A DNA stretch of 64,000 bases from Acidovorax sp. (GCF_021287135.1 NZ_JAJTBB010000065.1:1-64000); one strand, 5' to 3'. Shown: positions 18,371 to 28,627, numbered from the stretch's first letter. Numbers and translations: made by a program. Notes: generated by a model from the letters alone, not told the origin.

Positions 18371-19282
18371 TCAGCGCGGGGGCCGGGGCGGGAGTTCGCG
18401 CGTCGCCACCCGCTTGCGCAGTTCGCGGATCAGCGCCTTGGCGCGGGCTTCGTTCTCGGGGCCCATGCGCACCAGGATCTTCTGCCCGCTGGAGAGGGCC
18501 TGCAGCGCCGGGTCTTCAAACTCGTAGCGCACCCAGGGGCGCGGGTCGGCCAGTTCGGTGTTCACGGGCAGCAGCTTCACGCGCACCGGGCCGCGGGGCT
18601 CCGGCGCCAGCAGCAGGTGGTCCAGCACGGCCACGAGGCGGTCGTTGAAGTAGCGGCGCGGGAAGCCCAGCTCCTCATACGCCTGCTGGAACAGCGGGTA
18701 CAGCCGCGCATACAGCGCCACCGCCGCGTCCAGCGGCACCGCTTCGGCAAAGGCCAGCGCGGCGCGGTAGCGGGCGGCGTTGGCCGCGGCAATCGGCGCG
18801 GGAGCATCGGCCGCGCCGTCTACCAGGAACCGGTCACGCATCGGCTGCACGGGCCACATGCGCGCGGGCGCCTGTGCGCGCCCCAGGTTGTCCACCGTGG
18901 CAACGGCGCGGCGCACAAAGCCCTCGGTCTGCAAGAAGGCGGCCACCTGCCCCGGGCCCAGCAGTTCGTTCAGCAGCGCGGTGACGCGCCCATCCGACTC
19001 GGCCAGCGCCGGCAGGGCGGCATCGGCCGGTGCCAGCGCATCGACCGGATTCTGCGGGCCAGACGCTGGCGGCGCAGGTTCGGGCGCTGTGGCGGGGGCG
19101 GGTGCTGGAGGCGCCGACGCCGCGGGCGGGGGCGCTGCGGGCTGCGGCTCGGCCTGGCGCTGCCAGAACCACCAGGCCCCCGCCGCAACCACCGCGCACA
19201 CCGCAACGGCGGCGGTCACCCAGGCGCCGACGGGCGTGCGCTCGGGCGCGGGGCGGAATTCTGCGGTGTCGTGCTCGGGCAT
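18371..19282 (-). CDS. DUF3014 membrane-anchored protein
   Basis: The 303-residue protein has one transmembrane helix near residues 19-40, a proline/alanine linker (about 45-75), and a soluble domain that matches DUF3014 as I remember it (ALAESDGRVTALLNELLG, GFVRRAVATVDNLGRA, LYPLFQQAYEELGFP). The domain most likely faces the periplasm. Its function is unknown. It is convergent with the second lrp gene. Confidence 0.8.
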   Translation of the reverse strand: MPEHDTAEFRPAPERTPVGAWVTAAVAVCAVVAAGAWWFWQRQAEPQPAAPPPAASAPPAPAPATAPEPAPPASGPQNPVDALAPADAALPALAESDGRVTALLNELLGPGQVAAFLQTEGFVRRAVATVDNLGRAQAPARMWPVQPMRDRFLVDGAADAPAPIAAANAARYRAALAFAEAVPLDAAVALYARLYPLFQQAYEELGFPRRYFNDRLVAVLDHLLLAPEPRGPVRVKLLPVNTELADPRPWVRYEFEDPALQALSSGQKILVRMGPENEARAKALIRELRKRVATRELPPRPPR

Positions 19283-19459
19283 GGGCTCTCCTGGTCAACA
19301 AGGAACACCGTGCGAGCCTGCGCAGCGCCCGATGTTCCCGTCTTTTCTTTCGTCCCCTTCCGGGCGGAAAGGACGTCCGCACCCATTGCAACCCAGCCTC
19401 CGGGCCGGTCCGTAACACCGTGTAGGAAGGCCGCCAGGCGCGGCCCGGGCCTGGCCCCG

Positions 19460-20134
19460 TCAGAACGCCGCGGGCGCGGTGGTGGACAGCGACTCCAGCC
19501 ACGCCACCGTGGCCGCCAGCTCGGAGGGGCGGATTTCGTGGGCGCTGGGAAACTCGTGGTACTCCACCGCCACGGGCAGCGGGGCCATGTGGTGGGCGAT
19601 GGCCTGCGCATGGGCCAGCGGAATCACGTTGTCGTGCGTGCCATGGCTGAGCCACAGGCGCTTGCCCCGCAGCGCATCGGCCGGGGCAGCATGCGGCAGC
19701 ACCTGCTGCAACAACCGGCTGTGCCACACCAGGGCCGCGTGCATCAACTCCGGCCGCGTCAGCAGCAGCGACAACGCCATGATGCCGCCCTGGCTGAAGC
19801 CGCCCACCACCACACGCTCGGGCGGAATGCCCAGTTGCTCGGCCGCGGCGGCCACGGCCTGCGCCGCCAGGGCCCGGCTCCGGGCCTCCTGCTCTCCGTT
19901 GATCGAGCGATCGCCGTTGGGCTCGATGGAGAAGTCAAACCACGCATGCGCGCCCGGCCCCATGCGGAACGGGGCGCGCAGGCTGACCACGTGGAAACGG
20001 TCCGGAATCTGCGATGCAAGGCTGAACAAGTCCTGCTCGTTGCTGCCCACGCCGTGCATCAGCACCAGCAGCCAGGGGCGGGGCGTGGTGGCGGCGGCGG
20101 GGCGCTGCAAGAAGGTAAGCGGTAGGTGAAGCAT
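19460..20134 (-). CDS. Alpha/beta hydrolase, carboxylesterase/phospholipase family
   Basis: This 224-residue serine hydrolase has the oxyanion segment LMHGVGSNE, the nucleophile elbow GFSQGG, and Asp and His of the triad in HGTHDNVIP and FPSAHEI. It resembles small bacterial carboxylesterases of the YpfH/EstB type, acting on short-chain esters or lysophospholipids. No signal peptide is seen, so it is cytoplasmic. It lies 58 bp downstream of the DODA-type dioxygenase gene on the same strand. Confidence 0.88.
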   Translation of the reverse strand: MLHLPLTFLQRPAAATTPRPWLLVLMHGVGSNEQDLFSLASQIPDRFHVVSLRAPFRMGPGAHAWFDFSIEPNGDRSINGEQEARSRALAAQAVAAAAEQLGIPPERVVVGGFSQGGIMALSLLLTRPELMHAALVWHSRLLQQVLPHAAPADALRGKRLWLSHGTHDNVIPLAHAQAIAHHMAPLPVAVEYHEFPSAHEIRPSELAATVAWLESLSTTAPAAF

Positions 20135-20192
20135 GGTGAAGCGCCAGGGTCGGTGGATTGCAATTCAGAGGGGTGGACGGGCGTGGACCGCG

Positions 20193-21011
20193 TCAATGCA
20201 CCGGTTCCAGTGCGAACGCGTCCATCGCCAGCATGCTGTACATCACTTCGCGACTCAAGTAGTTTGCGTGCAAATCGTCACCGGCCGCACCCAGCGCAAA
20301 GAAAAGGGGCAGGAAATGGTCTTCGGTGGGGTGGGCGCGCGCGGCGTGCGGCGCCTGGCTGCGGTAGTTGAGCAAGGCGGGCAGATCGCGCCGCGCCAGG
20401 GCGTCCTCGATCCAGCGGCTGAACGCCACCACGTAGGGCGCAGGCTCGCGCGCGCCGCCAAAAAACTCGGCCAGGTTGTGCGTCATGCTGCCGGAGCCCA
20501 TCACCAGCACGCCCTGGCTGCGCAGGCCGCGCAAGGCGGCGCCCAGCGCATACACCTCAGCCGGGCCGGCGCCCACCGGCAAGGCCACCTGGACCACCGG
20601 CACATCTGCCTGGGGGAACAGATGCATCAGCGGCACCCAGGCCCCATGGTCGAACGGCCGAGCGGCGTCTCCCGCGGCCGCCACGCCAGCGGCTTGCAGC
20701 AATGCCAGCACTTCCTGCGCCAGCGCGGGCGCCCCCGGCGCGGGGTACTGCAGCTGGTAGAGCGCGGGCGGAAACCCGCCAAAGTCGTGCCAGGTGGCCG
20801 GCTGCGGCCCGGTCATGACCTGGACCGAACGTGCCATCCAGTGGGGCGACATCACCACGATGCCGCGCAGGCCCGGGTACTGCGCCCGCAGGCTGCTGCC
20901 CCAGCGGGTGAGCGCGGGCCCGGTCGTTCCGGCGTCCAGGGCGAACAAAGGAGCTCCGTGCGAGACGAACAACGCAGGCAGCGTGGCGGTAACGTGGGGT
21001 GTGGCAGACAT
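20193..21011 (-). CDS. DODA-type extradiol ring-cleavage dioxygenase (LigB superfamily)
   Basis: The 272-residue protein matches 4,5-DOPA-extradiol-dioxygenase-like enzymes such as E. coli YgiD. Metal and catalytic regions are SHGAPLFAL, MSPHWMA, FDHGAWVPLMHLFP, GSGSMTHNL and HPTEDHFLPLFF. It should open catecholic rings, with the natural substrate unknown. The start at 21011 places SHG near residue 17 as in the family; a longer frame to 21104 adds non-homologous sequence. It is probably co-transcribed with the downstream esterase. Confidence 0.9.
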   Translation of the reverse strand: MSATPHVTATLPALFVSHGAPLFALDAGTTGPALTRWGSSLRAQYPGLRGIVVMSPHWMARSVQVMTGPQPATWHDFGGFPPALYQLQYPAPGAPALAQEVLALLQAAGVAAAGDAARPFDHGAWVPLMHLFPQADVPVVQVALPVGAGPAEVYALGAALRGLRSQGVLVMGSGSMTHNLAEFFGGAREPAPYVVAFSRWIEDALARRDLPALLNYRSQAPHAARAHPTEDHFLPLFFALGAAGDDLHANYLSREVMYSMLAMDAFALEPVH

Positions 21012-21140
21012 GGCGATTCCAAGGTGAATGCCTTGAATGTAGGGTGTCCGCGAGGCCCTACCAAGCCCTGGAAGGCGGACAGATTGTTCCAGCGGTGATG
21101 CCAATAGCCCCGATGCCGTGGGCAGGCGGCGCCCTTGGGA

Positions 21141-21563
21141 TCAGCCCCCGGGGTCCCGCACGCGGCCGCGCAGCGCCTTGGTCTCCCCCCGCTGGGCCTT
21201 GCCCTGCAGCCGGCGGCGCTGCGAGCCCAGGGTCGGCCGGGTGGCGCGGCGCACCCGGGGCGGCAGGGCCACCGAATCCACCAGGGCCTGCAGCCGCGCC
21301 AGCGCATCGGCCCGGTTCAGCTCCTGGCTGCGGTACTGCTGGGCCTTGATGACGACCACGCCGTCCTGGGTGATCCGGTGGTCCCGCAGGGCCAGCAGGC
21401 GCTGCTGGACCGGCTCGGGCAGCGAAGACGCCCGCACGTCAAAGCGCAGTTGCACCGCGGACGAGACCTTGTTGACGTTCTGCCCGCCCGGCCCCTGGGC
21501 GCGCAGGGCGGTGAACTCCACCTCGCGCTCGGGCACCTGCAGCGCCATCCGCGGTCCAAGCAT
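21141..21563 (-). CDS. arfB: Alternative ribosome-rescue factor ArfB (YaeJ)
   Basis: ArfB is a codon-independent peptidyl-tRNA hydrolase that frees ribosomes stalled on truncated mRNA. The 140-residue protein has the catalytic GGQ at residues 26-28 (GPGGQNVNK) and a basic C-terminal tail (RRRLQGKAQRGETKALRGR) that fits the empty mRNA channel. The start at 21563 gives the same distance to GGQ as in E. coli. It lies 23 bp downstream of aroQ in the same direction. Confidence 0.93.
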   Translation of the reverse strand: MLGPRMALQVPEREVEFTALRAQGPGGQNVNKVSSAVQLRFDVRASSLPEPVQQRLLALRDHRITQDGVVVIKAQQYRSQELNRADALARLQALVDSVALPPRVRRATRPTLGSQRRRLQGKAQRGETKALRGRVRDPGG

Positions 21564-21586
21564 GGCGCAACGCCCTTTCCGGCCGG

Positions 21587-22072
21587 TCAGCCCGCGGGCT
21601 GCGCCGAGGGCGCCAGCATCTGGGCCAGGCCGTCAATCGCCAAGCCGTAGCCCAGCACGCCAAACCCGCACATCACCGCCTTGGCCGCGGCGGCCATGTA
21701 CGAATGGTGGCGGTACGACTCGCGGGCGTGCACATTGCTGATGTGCAGCTCGATCAGGGTAATGCCCGTGCCCTTGATCGCGTCGTGCAGCGCAATGCTG
21801 GTGTGCGTGTAGGCGCCCGCGTTCAAGACCACGCCCGCCAGTTCACCCGCCGCGTGCAGGCGGCCGGCCTCGTGGATCCAGTCCACCAGCGCGCCTTCGT
21901 GGTTGCTTTGGTGAAACCGCAGCGCGAAGCCGTGGCGCTCGCACGCCTGGGTGCAGAGCTTCTCCACGTCGCCCAGCGTTTGCGCGCCGTAGACCGCGGG
22001 TTCGCGCGTGCCCAGCAGGTTCAAGTTGGGGCCGTTGAGGACAAATACCGTCTTTTTCGTTGCTGATGACAT
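21587..22072 (-). CDS. aroQ: Type II 3-dehydroquinate dehydratase
   Basis: AroQ dehydrates 3-dehydroquinate in the shikimate pathway. The 161-residue protein has the N-terminal motif LNGPNLNLLGTREP, the flexible-lid tyrosine in VYGAQTLGD, NAGAYTHTSIALHDA and ELHISNVHARE, all diagnostic of the dodecameric type II enzyme. ATG at 22072 has GGAG 7 bases upstream; a longer frame to 22162 is not supported. It likely forms a two-gene unit with arfB. Confidence 0.96.
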   Translation of the reverse strand: MSSATKKTVFVLNGPNLNLLGTREPAVYGAQTLGDVEKLCTQACERHGFALRFHQSNHEGALVDWIHEAGRLHAAGELAGVVLNAGAYTHTSIALHDAIKGTGITLIELHISNVHARESYRHHSYMAAAAKAVMCGFGVLGYGLAIDGLAQMLAPSAQPAG

Positions 22073-22345
22073 GCGTGCACTCCGGAGCAAGGCGCCCGAC
22101 CAAGCGGGCCACTGGTGAAGCCCGGGATTATGCTGCGCACGCTGGGCCCTGCCCCGACCCACCCTGCCTGGGCGGGCACTAGGTGTTCAGGCCCCAAGCA
22201 AAGCGACCCCACCAAGGGGCCGAAGGCAAAGGACCGCGGAGCAGGGCTCCGCCGTCCGCCAGCAAGGGGTGGGGCGCGCTCCCCGTGGGGTGGCGCGCCC
22301 GCTATTCCGCAACTTCAGCACCCCGCTGGCGAAGCGCCGGAGGGG
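22073..22345. other. Gene-free stretch
   Basis: These 273 bases separate aroQ from the small secreted-protein gene, both leftward. I see no coding frame with family character and no clear terminator; the stretch is GC-rich and partly low-complexity. Confidence 0.5.
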
Positions 22346-22681
22346 TCAGCGGTCCCAGCGGCCGTAGCCGTATCCGTGGTGGTGATGGTGGCGAGGGCCG
22401 CCACCACGGTAGTACACCACCGCAGGGGGCGGCGCATAGTAGGCCGGGGGCGCGTAGTACACCGGCCGCGGGGGCGGCGCGTAGTACACCGGCGGCGGCG
22501 GAGCCACATACACCGGAGCGGGTGCGTAGTAGCCATTGCTGGCCCCCACCACCACGCCGGGCACGCCAATCCCTACGGACCAACTCACGTCGCGGGCCTG
22601 GGCTGCGCCCGAACCGGCCAGCAACGCCAGCGCCACGCCAGCCGCACCGGCCAGGGCATAGATAGAACGGGTTTTCGTCAT
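22346..22681 (-). CDS. Small secreted Tyr/Pro-rich protein
   Basis: The 111-residue product has a Sec signal peptide ending at AQA (about residue 29), a short conserved-looking stretch (RDVSWSVGIGVPGVVVG), then repeated YYAPPP/PVY units and a His-rich C-terminus (RHHHHHGYGYG). Such proteins are common in Burkholderiales envelopes but have no defined function; the His cluster could bind metal. ATG at 22681 was chosen because AGGAG sits 7 bases upstream, whereas an ATG at 22687 abuts it. It is divergent from glnS. Confidence 0.75.
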   Translation of the reverse strand: MTKTRSIYALAGAAGVALALLAGSGAAQARDVSWSVGIGVPGVVVGASNGYYAPAPVYVAPPPPVYYAPPPRPVYYAPPAYYAPPPAVVYYRGGGPRHHHHHGYGYGRWDR

Positions 22682-22775
22682 GGACATCTCCTGTTTGAGC
22701 GAGGGCAGCCAGCCAACGGACTCACCTCACGGGTATCTAACGCTTCAAATGTCAAAAAGGATGGCATAAAAACGT

Positions 22776-22822
22776 CTTTACGTTGTTTCCGGACGTACAC
22801 GCCCTTGTTTCCGTGCGTAAAG
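22776..22822. promoter_or_regulatory. Operator-like repeats upstream of glnS
   Basis: CTTTACG (22776-22782) and CGTAAAG (22816-22822) form an inverted repeat. Inside it TTGTTTCCG occurs twice, at 22783-22791 and 22805-22813, 22 bp apart (two helical turns). The region lies in the divergent gap between the small secreted-protein gene and glnS. No known regulator site is recognised. Confidence 0.4.
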
Positions 22823-22852
22823 CATCACGGAACCGCCGCCTAAAATGGCCGC

Positions 22853-24688
<1,836 letters not shown>

Positions 24689-24787
24689 TTTCCACCAAGA
24701 AATCAAGGATGGCCGGCAGGGTTTGGGACTCGCTGACCTTCTCCAGTTCGGCATTTGCCTCTTATAGGCCTCCTAGAACTTCGGACC

Positions 24788-25462
24788 CTAACCAGCGCTT
24801 TCATCAAAGAACTTTTTCGCGATGATCGTTAGGTCATCCCGTTGAACGCCGCCAATATCAAGCACGAGAACGCAGGCGGTGAATGCAAGACGATCTGCCA
24901 AGTGCAGAACTTCATGGAGCTCAGCATCTGAATGCTGAGGCTCTATGACGGCATCGCCGATCCACCGCTGAACTTGCAAAGAGCCGCCGTGAGTAAAGGC
25001 GCTCATTGCAGACCACCCCTGTGAGTATATGCGCGACAACACTGGTGCAAGCCCATGTCTCTCTTCCAGCAGCTTAATTACGGACGCGGGTTTCGGGTCG
25101 TACCGGCCGGCAAAAAATTCATCTAGAGTCGAATCTGACGCGACGTACGCAGCCCAAGCTCCTCGCCATACGGAATCAAAGATCGTCCGCAACAATGCAA
25201 AGGCCGAACTGCGCATGTTATTGCGGAGGAGCACGATGAGCGCGACATGATGATCAAGCGCCGACGAAAACAGAGCACTTGATATGGAGAGACGCAATCT
25301 CATTCCAGCTGAGCCAACGATACAGTGGCCGTCCCCATCGACTAATGGGGGAAGACTGACCGTTTCAGGGAGCAGCTTGTACAGTTCCCGAGAAAAGTTC
25401 GTAGATCTTTCGATGGCCGCGCGTACGGCATCGGATGGAAGTGGCGGCTCTAGTATGTCCAT
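24788..25462 (-). CDS. Hypothetical alpha-helical protein (DUF6988/DUF5677-like)
   Basis: This 224-residue protein is mostly helical. It contains ALLRTIFDSVWRGAWAAYVAS, an abortive-infection-like or DUF6988/DUF5677-like pattern with a conserved Arg and Trp, and SAFTHGG near residue 155. I do not recognise a firm family. Base composition of the gene and its flanks is visibly lower in GC than both neighbours, suggesting acquisition by transfer. No mobility gene or direct repeats were seen at the edges. Confidence 0.6.
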   Translation of the reverse strand: MDILEPPLPSDAVRAAIERSTNFSRELYKLLPETVSLPPLVDGDGHCIVGSAGMRLRLSISSALFSSALDHHVALIVLLRNNMRSSAFALLRTIFDSVWRGAWAAYVASDSTLDEFFAGRYDPKPASVIKLLEERHGLAPVLSRIYSQGWSAMSAFTHGGSLQVQRWIGDAVIEPQHSDAELHEVLHLADRLAFTACVLVLDIGGVQRDDLTIIAKKFFDESAG

Positions 25463-25807
25463 GCGTCAATATTCTGGGCCATCAGGTATAGATGGGACTG
25501 CGGCGGAAACCCTGCAGGGTTGTTTGGCCCAAAAGTTAATAGCGATACTGAAGCAGGTAGGCTATGCAATGTGCCGCTAGTCAACCGCTTTTACGATCCT
25601 CACCTTGTTCGCCGGAAAACCCAACGGCGCCGAAGAGTTCGATTTCTAAGCGAACTGAGGTCTTCATCTAGTATTCCGGCCGCTCACATGAGGCCGGCTT
25701 GCCATCCATCCCCCCAGAATAGCAAAGTGCGCTCACGGCCGGACACCGCTTGCCTGCGCAGTGCTCACACCGGACGCGCCATTCGCGAGCCACTTTAACC
25801 GGCCCCC
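25463..25807. other. Lower-GC gene-free stretch
   Basis: These 345 bases carry no credible gene. A short GC hairpin (CCGGCC at 25676 with GGCCGG at 25692) is present without a T-run. Composition matches the adjacent lower-GC gene rather than the rest of the window, so the whole 24.7-25.8 kb patch looks like one inserted or degraded segment. Confidence 0.5.
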
Positions 25808-26116
25808 TCAGGCCTCCCCCTGCGCCTGTACCGTCAAAACCCTGGCAGCCACCATGTCCAGCGCGGGCCGGGTGTTGCCCTGCTTGTCTGCCCACACCTT
25901 GGGGGTGAGCGCGCCGGCCAGGGCCACGGAGTCGCCGTCGTTCAGCGCCAGCAGCGCGGTGCAGGCGGCGGGGGCAAAGGCGATGACGTTGACGAGCACC
26001 GGCTCGCCGTCGCCGGCGGCCGCCCGCACCTTGGCCACCACAAAGTGCGTGGCGTTCTTGCCCTCCCGCATTTCCGCCACGCCCACCAGACTACCCGCCA
26101 CGAGGCCATCGATCAC
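25808..26116 (-). CDS. Stand-alone SSB-like OB-fold protein
   Basis: The 102-residue protein resembles the OB-fold half of single-stranded-DNA-binding proteins: VAGSLVG, HFVVAKVRAAAGDGEPVLVNVIAF, NDGDSVALAGALTPKVW and GNTRPALDMVAARVLTV. It lacks the acidic C-terminal tail that SSB uses to recruit partners, so it is not the housekeeping SSB. The start is GTG at 26116, with AAGGA 7 bases upstream. No replication or recombination gene is next to it. Confidence 0.7.
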   Translation of the reverse strand: MIDGLVAGSLVGVAEMREGKNATHFVVAKVRAAAGDGEPVLVNVIAFAPAACTALLALNDGDSVALAGALTPKVWADKQGNTRPALDMVAARVLTVQAQGEA

Positions 26117-26230
26117 ATCATTTCCTTGGTTGCTAAAGCTGCCCCGAGCCTAATGGATGGGACGGCCTGAAAGAGCCGCCGTGGCGTGAATCCCCCGGCG
26201 GCAACGGCGGGTGGCCAGGCGGCCGGCCGT

Positions 26231-26290
26231 GATTTGCTATATTTTTCATAGCTGTTTGCGCTTTACCAGATTGCCCTGGAGGCCATTTCA
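26231..26290 (+). repeat. 60-bp repeat copy upstream of a hypothetical gene
   Basis: It reads GATTTGCTATATTTTTCATA, GCTGTTTGCGCTTTACC and CTGGAGGCCATTTCA, the layout shared by the intergenic copies. It ends 45 bp before the ATG at 26336 and points the same way. Confidence 0.8.
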
Positions 26291-26335
26291 ATGCCCTACT
26301 GCGCCTGCCACCCAGTTTGCGCTACAAACACCGCC

Positions 26336-26644
26336 ATGCCCACGCCCCTTTCCGCGCCGCCGACATTCGCCCCCACCTACGGCCCGGTGCCGCCCGGCCC
26401 GCTGGCGGGGCCGCTGCGGCTGCTGCCCGTGAGCGCGGGGGGCATGGCAGTACACACGGCCACGGGCGCACACGTGGGCTCGCTCAAGCAAGTGGGCGGT
26501 GTGTGGAAGTTCAAGGCCATGGGCTACGACGCGGCCGGCCGCATGGAACCCGGCCATGGCCCGCTGACGGACCAGCACAACATGCCGTTTGCCACGCTCG
26601 ACGCAGCCGAGGTCAGCGCCCGGTTGCTGGGCGCGCCCGGATAG
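26336..26644 (+). CDS. Conserved-looking small hypothetical protein
   Basis: The 102-residue protein has a Pro-rich N-terminus and a compact C-terminal part (VHTATGAHVGSLKQVGGVW, KFKAMGYDAAGRMEPGHGPL, DQHNMPFATLD). No signal peptide, membrane helix or known motif is visible. An alternative ATG at 26291 abuts the repeat and would add a cysteine-rich leader. A repeat copy supplies the upstream region. Confidence 0.65.
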   Translation: MPTPLSAPPTFAPTYGPVPPGPLAGPLRLLPVSAGGMAVHTATGAHVGSLKQVGGVWKFKAMGYDAAGRMEPGHGPLTDQHNMPFATLDAAEVSARLLGAPG

Positions 26645-26695
26645 GCGGAGACGGCGCACCGGCGCCGCGCAGGTGCCGGGACGGCGCCAACCCAC

Positions 26696-27658
26696 TCAGG
26701 GGTGCTGCGCCCCAGCCAGCACGAATGCCACCGCCGCCCGCACCGCCGCCACCTGGGCCTCGATGCACTGCTCGGGCGTGGCGCGCGGGCTGTCGGGGTA
26801 CACCTCCGTCGTGGTGGTGTAGCGCGCGCCGCTGATGCCCGCGCACAGGCCCCACGGCTTCATCGGGTAGCGGATGACGCCCGGCGCGACCACGGGTGAG
26901 CCGATGATTTCGTTTTTCTCGTCCGCCGGCGCAATGTGCGTCACGCGGCAGACGGCCTCGATGAGGGCCTGCTGGAAGGCGGGCTGCGGGTTCTCGGCGT
27001 CGTCCACCAGGTAGAAGCCGTCGGGGATGCTGCCGGGCTCGAAGGGTTTGCCGTCGCGCGCGGCCACGGCCGGGCGGTATTCGGACTCGTCGGTGTCGGT
27101 GGTTTCGTGCAGGTCGATGTGGGCGCGCCACTGGCCGTGCAGCGGGGCCACCAGGCGCATGAGGGCGGCGGACTCCTGCGCGGGCGAGGCGGGGCGGAAG
27201 CAGCGGTTGGGGTCCAGGGCGTCAAAGTTCCAGCGCTGGATGCGCTCGTACGCCCAAGGGCTGACGCAGGGCACGACCAGCAGGTTGGCGCGGCCCGCCC
27301 ATTCGGCAGCATGCTGCTGCGCAAACCGCAGTGCGCCGTGCACGCCACTGGTCTCATAGCCGTGCACGCCGCCCGTCACCAGCACGCTGGGCAGGCCGGG
27401 TTGCCAACGGCGGCTGCGCAGCGCCTGCAGGGGAAAGCGCTCTGGCGCGGGGTGCGCATCGGCACAGACCACTTCGCCATAGGTCTCCACATCCCATTCG
27501 GCGCGCAGCGCGTCGATGGCGCTAAGCACGTCGTCCGCATGGCTGCGCTGGCGCACCTGCCGGGCACGCCACAGGGCGCGCTCGGCGTCGCCCCAGGGCT
27601 GGCCGGGCGTGCCGATGGGATAGAAAAACGGGGAAGGCGACGGGGCGGCTGCTGGCAT
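26696..27658 (-). CDS. M14-family metallocarboxypeptidase
   Basis: The 320-residue protein shows the M14 zinc set: GGVHGYETSG (His99, Glu102) and HIDLHETTDTD for the third ligand, plus ALDPNRCF and a C-terminal TTTEVYPDSP that could hold the catalytic glutamate. It has no signal peptide with the ATG at 27658 and is presumably cytoplasmic. Related bacterial enzymes act on peptides or peptidoglycan fragments; the substrate here is unknown. It is divergent from the gene at 27841. Confidence 0.85.
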   Translation of the reverse strand: MPAAAPSPSPFFYPIGTPGQPWGDAERALWRARQVRQRSHADDVLSAIDALRAEWDVETYGEVVCADAHPAPERFPLQALRSRRWQPGLPSVLVTGGVHGYETSGVHGALRFAQQHAAEWAGRANLLVVPCVSPWAYERIQRWNFDALDPNRCFRPASPAQESAALMRLVAPLHGQWRAHIDLHETTDTDESEYRPAVAARDGKPFEPGSIPDGFYLVDDAENPQPAFQQALIEAVCRVTHIAPADEKNEIIGSPVVAPGVIRYPMKPWGLCAGISGARYTTTTEVYPDSPRATPEQCIEAQVAAVRAAVAFVLAGAQHP

Positions 27659-27840
27659 GGGCGGGTGAAGGGTGGTGATCAGGCACGGGAGCCCGCGCAG
27701 AATACGCGATGCGCCTGCGGCAGCCCGGGCTGCCGGTATTCTCTTGCGGGCCAGGAACCGGCCAACCCGCAAGACACGGCGCCACCACCGCAACCTGGCA
27801 GATCATCGCCCCCCCAGCCGACCGTGCCCCACCCGCGCCC

Positions 27841-28167
27841 ATGCCCCGCCGCCCCCACCACCACGTCTATGTTGTCGAGCTGTCCCGCGACGTGCTGCGG
27901 GAGCCGCGCTTTCGCAAGTGCAACCCCGGCTATGTGGAAGGCAAGCCGTGCGTGTACGTGGGCATGACGGGGCTGGACCCGGACGTGCGCTTTGACAAGC
28001 ACAAGACAGGCATCCAGGCCAACCGGTTTGTGCAGCAGTACGGCCTGCGGCTGTTGCCGGATCTGTACGAGGGTTTCAACCCCATGCCGTACCAGGAGGC
28101 GGTGGACCGGGAGATCGAGATCGGCATCGACCTGCGCTCGGCCGGGTTCGGGGTGTGGCAGGCGTAG
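27841..28167 (+). CDS. Small GIY-YIG-like protein
   Basis: The 108-residue protein has YVVEL near residues 10-14, VYVGMTG at 38-44, then Arg50 and His54, and a Glu in EAVDREIEI. This order matches the GIY-YIG nuclease fold in reduced form (two strands, then a helix with Arg), though the first motif is degenerate. If correct it may be a structure-specific nuclease; a non-catalytic role is equally possible. The start at 27841 is the first ATG close to the domain. Confidence 0.6.
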   Translation: MPRRPHHHVYVVELSRDVLREPRFRKCNPGYVEGKPCVYVGMTGLDPDVRFDKHKTGIQANRFVQQYGLRLLPDLYEGFNPMPYQEAVDREIEIGIDLRSAGFGVWQA

Positions 28168-28223
28168 CCCGGCGCAGCCCGGGGCCACCGTGCGGGGCGA
28201 TGGCGTAAGATGCGCGCCGGGTA

Positions 28224-28290
28224 GATACTCACTTTTTCATAGCTGCCAGCGCTTACTCCATAAGCGCTGGAGGCCAATTTCATTCAAAAT
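28224..28290 (+). repeat. 60-bp repeat copy upstream of the DUF2322 gene
   Basis: It contains ACTTTTTCATAGCTGCCAGC, GCTTACTCCATAAGCGCTGG and AGGCCAATTTCATTC, matching the family, with an internal AGCGCTTA / TAAGCGCT hairpin. It ends about 20 bp before the ATG at 28310, in the same orientation. Confidence 0.85.
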
Positions 28291-28309
28291 CACACCCTCA
28301 AAACGCGCC

Positions 28310-28627
28310 ATGAACTTCGCCGACCGCCTGAAGCAACTCCCCTCCGCCGCCCACCTCGCCGCCCTGCACCTGCTGGGCGCGGACGGCCAGACGCTGGCTA
28401 CGCTGGAAAACAAGCCCGGCCAGGCGGGCTCGCTGGCCGTGTACGCCGCGCTGGCGGCGCTGTACGGCGGGCGCATCACGCCGGCCGCCGCCAGCCTGGG
28501 GCTGGAGTGGTATGGCGAGCACGTGGCGGACGCCCAGGCATTTCCGGGCAAGCACCCCAATATCGACCGGCTGCTGGCCTGGGCCGGCGGCAGCGAGAGC
28601 TTCGCGGTGCGCACCGTGGCCGCCTGA
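28310..28627 (+). CDS. DUF2322 family protein
   Basis: The 105-residue protein reads MNFADRLKQLPS, LHLLGADGQTLATLENKPGQ, AGSLAVYAALAALYG and GKHPNIDRLLAWA, which I recognise as DUF2322, a small conserved protein of Burkholderiales and relatives. It has no signal or membrane segment. The function is unknown. The ATG at 28310 follows closely after a repeat copy that supplies the likely 5' leader. Confidence 0.8.
   Translation: MNFADRLKQLPSAAHLAALHLLGADGQTLATLENKPGQAGSLAVYAALAALYGGRITPAAASLGLEWYGEHVADAQAFPGKHPNIDRLLAWAGGSESFAVRTVAA

Noticed and set aside
25520..25798. 92-codon rightward frame in the lower-GC patch
   Set aside because: Arg/Ser-rich, no ribosome-binding site and no recognisable motif; better treated as non-coding.
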